From the NCBI GenBank assembly GCA_944470555.2, contig OX104127.1:96062708-96126707 (forward strand): a stretch of 64,000 nucleotides of DNA. The letters are read 5' to 3'. Below the pieces are notes generated by a model, which ran no database searches, had not been told where the DNA came from, and worked only from the letters and a program-made list of their open reading frames with translations. This DNA is from Heterobilharzia americana (Eukaryota; Platyhelminthes; Trematoda; Strigeidida; Schistosomatidae). The position numbers and the translations under genes are program-made. This document shows positions 56,254 through 64,000 of this stretch, in pieces. Each line of letters opens with the position of its first letter. Position 1 is the stretch's first letter.

Positions 56254-56634
56254 CTAAGCAAAATGTCCGGCCATGGCTTCTGCTTTTTCCCCATCGTCCC
56301 CAATCAACCAGTCATTTTCTGTCCCATTGATTAGGGCGGGTATATCACGACACGTCCTATTTCTATAGTTCACATAGAAAAATAACCTCCTCGGATGTTG
56401 CAATGCAGCCTGGGCAAGACGTGCTTCAAAGCATATCCGAGACTGGCGGATAGCAGCGACAAATTTATTCCGGGCTTCTTTGTAATGCTTCATCATTTTG
56501 AGTGTGCCGAGGTGGGTGGCAAGACTCCAACACTTTTTCTTGTGTAGTAGCAAGGTTCGGATCTCGTGGTTTATCCACGGAAGACGGTGTTTCCGTTCTC
56601 TCGGGACAGTCCACGGAATGAACGGTTGGGTCAC
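56254..56634 (-). pseudogene. CR1-like ORF2, EN-RT linker
   Basis: 126 open codons with PWINHEIRTLLLHKKKCW, HYKEARNKFVAAIRQSRICFE and HPRRLFFYVNYRNRT, the conserved spacer between endonuclease and RT in CR1 and Jockey elements. Confidence 0.75.
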
Positions 56635-57670
56635 TGGTGCTCACAATTGTTTCAGCGAGCACCATACGCCTTTATCTGAGGCTTCTGGACTGACTGTCCA
56701 GTCCTCCGAAGAGGCTGCCGGGTCAACAGCCTCCATATTCGCTTTCCGTATGTTGGGTCCAGCTGGGGCATTGGCTCGGTACAAGACGTCTACTATGAAT
56801 CTGAAGATGATCATAGCGTGATCACTTTACCAAGGTGTGCTAGGTGCCAGGTGAGGCATACATCATCTGTATGCGAGAATACTAAGTCTAGAACTGATGC
56901 AGCATGCTGATGATCATATCTGGTTGGTGTCCTAATGTGGTGTATGGGGGCTAAAGAACTTGATATTGCCACTAACCTGTGATCAAAAGAATCACGTGAT
57001 GCTTACGTTTTCAGTCTATCCCAGTCAACTGATGGTGCGTTGAAGTCTCCCACAGCTGGAAATCGGCATTTATCTATCCAGAGGGTCATCTCATTCAAGG
57101 GGAAGTCTGTCGCCTCACACTCACGGCTTCGGTGCATTTCGATTGCGTCAACATCTTGTCCTCCGGACCCTAGTCGTCAGCGCGACATTTCACATGTCCC
57201 ACTTACATGTGCAACTGCTTCTATGGCTTTTACAGTTGAAGTACTCTTACCGTAAAGGATTACACCGCCACTTTTGCATGCTTACCTGTCACTTTTAAGA
57301 GGGACGAGTCCTCGCAAGTGTGTCTCACAGTCACTGACTCAAGAAGAGAGCCAAGTTTCCGAGATAGCGATGATGTCAAGGCTTTTGCCGCTTATCACAC
57401 TACTAAGCTCGGTCCATCTGTTCGAAAGACTGTGGATTTGTGTACAAGACAACGAGATTACTTAAATGAGTTTCCGTCCTATCCATAGAGGCTTCGGTAT
57501 CATTTGTTGCCGAGACCTCACTACACGAAAACCCACTACTTTCAGATCTTGCTCTCCAGCTGGTAATCTGGATTTTAGCTCTGCTTCTGCTTCTCGTTTT
57601 TGGACTCGACCGGAGGGGACCAAATCCTTTCGCACGAATACTCTAGATCCGTGAAGTCGGTGAGCGTTCT

Positions 57671-58171
57671 TCAGACTCTAATATCGCCCATCTGCCGACT
57701 TGAACACGATTTTAAGTGGCGAAACGTGTTTTCAGTGAAGGCTGTCCCCTGTTTTCCTTCTCCATGCATCTTGAGTAGGCTGACTCTTGGCATATTTTCC
57801 GGTAAAAGCTGGTTTATCAAACGTTGTGCCTTACCCGGGTCAATTTCGAGGCGTTTACGTGGTCCTGGGTCTTTACTTTCTTTCACCCCGTGGAAGATTA
57901 TGGACCTCCCAAGGATCTCTGCTCTGTTTTTGCTCTGTGGAGTGATGATAGCTGGCTCGATGACTGTTACTGGCTCCTTAACATGCCATTTAGGCTTAGC
58001 CACTTGCAATTTTTCAGAGTCGGGTATGCAAGATTTGCTAAAGCCTGGTCCAGTGATCTTGATGCTGAGAGCTTCAGGACGTACTTGCATCCTATTCTGT
58101 TTAGTTCTTCTCAACAAGTGGGTCGCCAGACTAGGTGTGACCTGCGGCCTGCATGGTTCAGCCACTGGCAC
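57671..58171 (-). pseudogene. CR1-like ORF1 (nucleic-acid-binding, gag-like) fragment
   Basis: 166 open codons. GRSIIFHGVKES and the following RLxxDxxxxxxLxxxL...VxLxKMxG pattern match the RRM-like core of CR1/L1-type ORF1 proteins. An N-terminal, frameshifted part lies at 58506-58111. Confidence 0.65.
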
Positions 58172-58519
58172 GGAGAGTGCTTTACTCCTGTTTCTTCAAT
58201 CTGAAGCAGACCTCGTCTTGTGGTCAGCAGCTTTCTGACTGGGTCTGCCAGCTGTGTGTATGCGAAAACCAGAGGGTGGTCGCTTAACCCTGCTTGGTGT
58301 ATTTTTTCTAAGTCACTATCAGCAAACCTAGTAGGTGGTCTAAGCGCCCTACTTACAGCTTGTTGTGGGACGTTCTTAAAATTTTGTACAGCAGTCTGTG
58401 TGTCAACCGATGCTGTGCCGTTGTCACTGTTACAGTTATCGACTTCGGCTTCCGACAACAGTTTCTTGGTTATCGTATTGATAAATGTTTTTGCTTCTTC
58501 TACCACAGTACGAATATCC

Positions 58520-59480
58520 CAGCAGCACGACGCTCAAAGACAGACACTCCTTGCATTGCTGTACCACTTATTCGCCGAGAGCGTGAGGCTTATGGGGTTA
58601 TCGTGAAACCAGCTCCTACATTCCGTAAGCTGAATACTAGAGGCCACTGCGAAGTGGCGTCCGGCCCTACCACAAGCATTTTTACGACACTTTTGGCTCA
58701 GCATGTAGCAGAAACTACAGAGCATCATTTAGTGAAAGTTTCTGCCTCACTTTATTAGGATAATATTTGATTGAAGCGAAAATACAAAGGCCTCTGATGC
58801 GTAAACATAAAATGTGCCAGGAATCTAGCCGAATGTAAATGACTTTATGAATGACCTTGAATTTGCGGCTGGTTCCCATGTTTAATCATGTTCAGATGGA
58901 TGCTGTAGGTAATGGGTTTCACTGTGAGTAATACGATGCGATAAGGGAAAGTTGTTGTCACTAAAGGAGTCATAAATATTATTGTCCATTCGCTTGGGGC
59001 AACTGCTTGCTATATTTTCCTTCACGAATGTGTTATAATAATGATATTTATTCCTGAATATAAAGGCACATACCACTTTTACAGGTATAAATAAGTCTTT
59101 ATACAAACCATATGCTTTCATGGAAGGTAGCCTCACTTCCTGCCTGTTGTCACCAGAAGATATGGCTGCTGCATTTTCGTATAATGGAACATCTCAGCAG
59201 GATAAGTGTGCAAAAACTTACAGGTTGGACAAGTGGAAGTATTGTCCCGGCATTAACGAAGAAACCAGGTTTGTGTCTCGATACTACTTGTATTACCTGG
59301 AGAAAAATAAGGCTTGAGGCTAATGCCTCGATTGTAACAGTTTGTACTTCTTACTTGAGATATGATGAAACGTTTATGGAGGAATGTATACACAAATTGT
59401 TGTCTTGTTGTACTTCATTGATGATTCCAGAACTTTACAATTCATGCATGTTAATACCACTCCACATCAGAGATTCATAA
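58520..59480. other. Gap between opposed CR1-like copies, not identified
   Basis: Forward frame 59120-59317 reads MEGSLTSCLLSPEDMAAAFSYNGTSQQDKC... in 65 codons; overlapping frame 59112-59480 is 122 codons. Neither is recognised. There is no element terminus or tRNA-like box. Confidence 0.35.
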
Positions 59481-59489
59481 CCTTGATGA

Positions 59490-60965
59490 ATGCCATGGCA
59501 ACACAAGGCGCGTTCTAGGCAGCTCCCATCAAATTGCAGACCGATAAGTACTGCGATGAAAATCCTAGGACAAGTGATCAAGGGAGCCGCCACAGTTCGC
59601 CTCGAGAGAAACACTCCATTGTTTTGTTAACAGCATGGTTTTCTCAGGAATTTCTCTGCCGTGATGAGCCTCATTACACTCAGAGAAAGTTGGGTTAGGT
59701 CTAAAAATGATGGGATACCTTTAGATGTCATTTTCATACACTTTAGTGAGGCTTTTGACAAAGTGGCTCATCTTAGGTTTCTCTGGGAGATGGTAAGTTT
59801 TGGAATCACCTGCAGTCTGCTTGCATGGATAAGAGGCTTTCTTGTTCGTAGGAGACAAAGAGTTAGCATCAATTCTCAACTCTCCACCTGGAAGTTGGTA
59901 GAGAGTGGAGTGCCGCAAGGCACGGTCCCGGGCCCTCTGATATACGTCAATAAGCTTCCAAATGTCACGAAATCCCCTACGGTTCTCCACGCCGATGTGC
60001 ACACCTGGCGGGAAATTAGGAACGATGAGGATATACGTGCGCTCCAGGCAGCTTCGAAAAGCTTGTCTACATGGTCAGAGAAGTGGTTGATACCTATCAG
60101 TGCGGGTAAATGTGTGAGCACACACCTGGAGCACACACACAGCCACACCTGCGATACCGATGGGACCCATCTACCGTCAGCACCGGCCCATAATGGCCCG
60201 AGAGTCGCAGTGAGTTGCGACTTGAAAGCCACGGCTCACTGTTGATTGGTAGCAGCTCGGAGTTTCAGGACTCTTTGGGCACTACGTGGAACGCCGACGA
60301 AAATAAGTGGCGACATTTTCAGCATCCCATGTAAGTACTTAGTTAGGTCTAAATTAGAAAACTGTATAAAGGTGGCTAGTCCTTGTCTGAAGGGTGATGC
60401 AAACCCCCTAGAAAGAGTCCAGGGGCCAGCCACTCGTGTGGTCCTTGAGATGGCTGGCCTCACCTATGAAGACCAACCTAAGGAGCTGAACCTCTTCACT
60501 TTGTCCCATCGCAGACAGAGGGGAGACCTAGTCATGCTATACAGGATCCTAAGAAATAACTTCGGACCTGCGCTATCTTCCTTTTTCCTTCCCACTAGGT
60601 CGGGACGCCTCAGAGGACACAGTAGGGGACTTCAAAAGCAAAGAACGAGCACAGTCTCCGCGGAGTACTGGTTCTCGCGTGGAGCAACGCCTGGAACCGG
60701 CTCCCAGAAAAAGTGGTGTCCGCATCATCAATTGACTCGTTCAAAAGGGGATTAGACAAGCCCAGAAATCCACCGGAAAGGGATTAACATAGGTTCCAAG
60801 CCTCAAATCATCGGGCAACAAATCTGAATCTGCTATTGCACTTAAGATTGGGCGATTATGCCTCCACTCGTAACACTACGTTTTTCCATCCCCATCCAAC
60901 AGAAATAGTGCGAGCAGGGGGAACTCGCAGTCGCCAAGCCCTCACCTCCAGGTTTTGAGGCTCCG
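59490..60965 (+). mobile_element. CR1-like element, RT and 3' end, opposite orientation
   Basis: Same family as 55850-58510: 59500-59640 matches the reverse complement of 55865-56010. RT has FIHFSEAFDKVAHLRFLWEM, AWIRGFLVRRRQRVSIN and VESGVPQGTVPGPL; the FADD box is changed to HADVHTW. The C-terminal part reads KLENCIKVASPCL, ERVQGPATRVVLEM, YEDQPKELNLFTL, RRQRGDLVMLYRIL; the last domain AWNRLPEKVVSASSIDSFKR... is in another frame and stops at 60785-60787. Confidence 0.82.
59661..60245 (+). pseudogene. CR1-like reverse-transcriptase domain
   Basis: 194 open codons. DVIFIHFSEAFDKV has His in place of the first catalytic Asp region (usually IDFSKAFD). SGVPQGTVPGPL is conserved. The YADD box reads HADV, so it should be catalytically dead. 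Confidence 0.8.
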
Positions 60966-60974
60966 TTCTTTTTG

Positions 60975-63900
60975 TGCAGTTATACAGCTTCGGTAGTCGA
61001 AGGAGCTCTTACGCTTTTCCTGCCTGAAGTTTGGGGGCAATCATTGTCTATTTTAGGGTATTTTTCCTGTCTCGAGCCACCTGCCCTTAAGTACTCGTCC
61101 AGTAGTCCTTTGAAAGAGTCTAGTAATGTAGCTCTGGCTACTTCCTCTCGGAGAGCGCTGCGTAAGGTACGTACTCTGTGTGAGAAGTTAGATATCGCCC
61201 TCGTCTCTGCCTTGTGGTAGGGTATGCAAGCGGGGTTTCCGTGGGACTGTCGCCGGTCCTCGGCCGATAATGTCAATCTGCTTGGGCGGTTCGGTTGGCG
61301 AGTGAACATGCAATCTGTCATTAGGTCACCTCCTTCCCTCCGATAACGTCATGTGGATAGGCTGGGCTGTCCAAGGCACTGCGCATATATTTCTCCCATT
61401 AGTCCGACGGTTGAAGCCGTCACCACTCTCTGTACCATCTCGGGCGTGCTCGCGTCTCTCTTCAGTAAAGCGAGGCTACCTTGTTGAATGCCTCCAGGTG
61501 TGATCTAACACAGATCTCAAATGACATAGGGAACAATCCCGACGCTAGCACTCCAAGAAGCCCTCTCAGAAAATGCATGATGGCATTCGCCCTTGCCGCC
61601 ATTCCTTATAGTTTGGACTACTATGCAATGTCAGAGAAGTTTAGTCTCGTGTCCTTCTCTGCGGATACTTTAGTGATTGCACGCTTGCTGAGGGTGTAGC
61701 TGGTTTTTATCACCTTCCGCGTCAGAAGATATACCGACTTGCATTTCTGCAGGCTGAAACAGACAATTTGCAGCTGGCCGGGACTCCAGCTGAAGCAGAT
61801 TATCTTGGAGTGTCATAAGCTCACCTCCCCACCTCCTGCCTTTCATATTTTGGTGTCGTCGGCAAACGGGGGGGGGTTAGGGAGAACTGCGAACAGTAAG
61901 TTCATTTATCAGTAATAAAGATGGGAGTGGCCCAAGGATGACTCCTTGAGAAACTCCTGTTCTTGTACTGCTCCAGGCCGGTCGAATTTTGCTTACTTGA
62001 ACACAGAATTCTCTGTCCTCCAGATATGCTGCGAACCAGGCTGAGTGGTTCAGTGATACCCACTTTTGTAAGTTTGGCGAGAATGGTGCAACGTTGGCGA
62101 AAGCCTTGACCATGTGCAGGCAGCCTGTTGTCCTACCTGGCGGTACAGTCGTCCCAAACGGTCATCAGGTCTGTGGCACACGACTATCCCGTTCTGAGGC
62201 CATGTTGGCTAAGATGAACAATGCTGCTACCATTTAGATGGTAGCAAACAGCAACCACGACCGGGCTGCCCGGTACCTTGGATAGTATGGGAAGTGACGC
62301 TATTGGTCTGTGATCGCGTGGGTTTCTTAGGTCTTCTCCCTTGTAGAGTAGTACACGATGGCACGTTTCCATTCTTTGGGGAGTTGGCTTACTTACAATG
62401 AGTGCCTGAACGGGTCGCACATGGGTATGTTTGACACTTCTGCCCAGTTCCGTAGGGTCACTGGTCTTGTGTCGCCGCAGCCTGGAGACTTCCTTATTCT
62501 CAGTGTTGAAAGTCTCCCAGACACTTGGTATGACGAAATCCTTACTACCAACAGCCTTGTATCGCTGTCATGGAACTTTGATAAACTACTGTAAGTTGTT
62601 AGGAGTCCATCACTGCATTGAGCCGCTCATCAAATCGCCTGCTAAACAGTTCCACCATCTCATCGCTATTCAAAGGTTCTCTGGTAGATCCTGCAATGAG
62701 ATTTAGATGCTAATTCTAAGGCTCTCGTTGTGACATGAACTGATGTGGGCTTTCCGGGCTGCAACTTAGTGGTCTCGCCAAGTTACTCAGGCGTTTGTTC
62801 TCGTCTTTATGAACACTTATATCACATAGGTTACGAAATTTATCTAAGCTAAGGATGTTTGATTCCTTTTGTGGTGTACGCCACCGATACCCCGCCTTCT
62901 GTTTCCTCTGTGCTTGCTACTGGTTTGCGCGAGTTGGTTAAGACTGTCTTCTGGTTAGTTTCGGAACACCCTCTTGGATAGCACTTCAGATAATATCTTT
63001 AATGTGTATCAAGTATTCATCTATCGATAGTGTGTGCCACTCCCGTGGCCATGCAGCCTTCTGGAGTCCAATGTTCGTGAGATAGTAGTCTGCCTCTTGG
63101 TAACAGCGTAATCCTTCCAGCCCAACTACCGGCAGTTGCTCCGCGGCTATGGGGGAATATTTCACTGGAGCGCGGTTGCTTTTGCTTACAGGGGGGGGGG
63201 AAGTGGACACAGATATCGTCCACCAAAGGATAATCGTCTGTTGGAAAGTAGTCAAGTGGTGATCCTTTTCCATCTGGCTCCCATCTATCATTTTCCCTAA
63301 CTTTCCCGATTAATCCTGCTGACATAAACGTGTCCCGAAGTCCGCATTCAAAAGATCTGTGTCCACAGCTTGCTTCATATCCTTGGTTGAGTGCCGGTTG
63401 GGTTGAAGTCCCCATTGAGGAGTACATGGTTACAGGCTGCCGAGGCGGATGTCGAAATGGCGGTGAGGAATTGTGCCTTGTGCCCCGTTGTGCATTGAGG
63501 AGGCCCGTACGTTTTTTCCTAATAGGCACTTTGTTTGGCTTATGGTGAAATGCCCCCGCAAGGAGTCCGGTAATTGGCTGTGCACACCATCGGTCACTTC
63601 CTTGACCTTTAGGTGTGTGCTAATGTACACGGCCACTCCACCGCCCCCTTTAAACCCCCCGCCCCTTCGGAACAAGGTTGCCTGACAAAGATATTTCCCT
63701 GTCCACGGTGCCTGATGACATCTATGTCTCCGTGATGAAAGTTATATCTGCACGCTCGTCATATCACATCGTTTCTAGCTGCTTTAATTCACTTCGAGGA
63801 CCTCTTACATTACTGCAGAAGCATGTCAATAAGCTACCTTCTGGCCCTAGTGAGACACGAGAACTTGCGTGGAGGCTAGTGAGATGATTTGTCGGATTCT

Positions 63901-64000
63901 GACTCCGGCTGTTGGTTCTTCTTGGCATCCTGGTGTTGGTGTAATGGAAGTATTTATAATTATATCCGCAGGTGTTAGTTCACCAGGACGTTCTTTCACA
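60975..64000 (-). mobile_element. CR1-like element running off the right edge
   Basis: Minus strand, in order: EN (63675 onward: GGGVAVYISTHLKVKEVTDG, HSQLPDSLRGHFT; then GKVRENDRWEPDGKGSPLDYF), linker, RT (62420: YKGEDLRNPRDHRPIASLPILSK, HLSQHGLRTG; 62113: VKAFANVAPFSPNLQKWV, GVSQGVILGPLPSLLLINEL), and the C-terminal end FSHRVRTLRSALREEVARA...SFKGLLDEYL (61190-61080). Frameshifted. The 5' part lies beyond the window. Confidence 0.75.

Larger units (their letters stand above)
55850..58510 (-). mobile_element. CR1-like element (ORF1, EN, RT start), 3'-truncated
   Basis: Minus strand. ORF1 at 58506-57475 (RSIIFHGVKESKDPGPRKR, RLINQLLPENMPRVSLLKMH, VFVRKDLVPSGR, AELKSRLPAGEQDLKVVGFR). EN at 57460-57000 (VVLYTNPQSF, LDIIAISETWLSS, CKSGGVILYG, GDFNAPSVDWDRLKT). 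EN-RT linker at 56634-56254 (RLPWINHEIRTLLLHKKKCW, HPRRLFFYVNYRN). RT motif 1 near 56010-55870. It stops where the next CR1-like element begins. Many stops. Confidence 0.8.

Noticed and set aside
57600..58238. 212-codon plus frame, the longest on that strand in the area
   Set aside because: It is antisense to the CR1-like ORF1 readings at 57671-58171 and 58111-58506, which carry recognisable motifs.
1..64000. CRISPR arrays, bacterial operons, rRNA genes
   Set aside because: None seen. The window is eukaryotic, with spliced coding sequence and retroelements, and no regularly spaced repeat-spacer pattern or rRNA-like block.

Overview
The window looks like nuclear DNA of a blood fluke (Schistosoma or a close schistosomatid). 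Three things point there: a host gene whose first introns are only 31-44 bp while its later introns reach 9 kb, SM-alpha-type tRNA-derived SINEs that carry hammerhead ribozyme sequences, and a dense mix of RTE-like, CR1-like and Penelope-like retroelements. The base composition is AT-rich and host coding density is very low.

One host gene could be reconstructed from start to stop. It lies on the minus strand (51530 down to 18616) and encodes a cytosolic puromycin-sensitive-type M1 aminopeptidase (NPEPPS orthologue) of 895 residues in 16 exons. All splice phases agree, and the GAMENWG, HELAH...E and catalytic-Tyr motifs are intact. The first five exons are packed into about 650 bp with introns of 36, 41, 44 and 31 bp. 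The remaining 11 exons span 32 kb of repeat-filled introns. The stop codon overlaps the AATAAA signal.

Layout: 0.2 kb, a truncated repeat with an apparently complete hammerhead ribozyme. 0.39-1.46 kb, the C-terminal half of a Penelope-like element (PLE). 1.5-2.3 and 5.3-6.0 kb, RTE fragments. 3.57-3.99 kb, a head-to-head SM-alpha SINE pair. 8.0-8.5 kb, a composite inverted SINE-like unit, with a second copy at 28.4-29.1 kb. 9.6-11.0 kb, a non-LTR copy nearly identical to the one at 47.9-49.5 kb. 12.4-17.3 kb, a PLE split by a full-length RTE element with a 15-bp target duplication. 18.6-51.5 kb, the aminopeptidase gene, whose introns hold a PLE (24.2-26.7), a decayed long non-LTR copy (39.6-42.1), an RTE copy with a target duplication (44.3-47.1) and several 3' tails of one non-LTR family. 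52.8-53.5 kb, a broken transposase-like gene. 53.7-64 kb, a block of CR1-like elements in both orientations.

Apart from the aminopeptidase, every protein I recognise belongs to a mobile element, and none of those copies has an intact full-length reading frame. All calls come from reading the sequence and from family knowledge; no database search was run.
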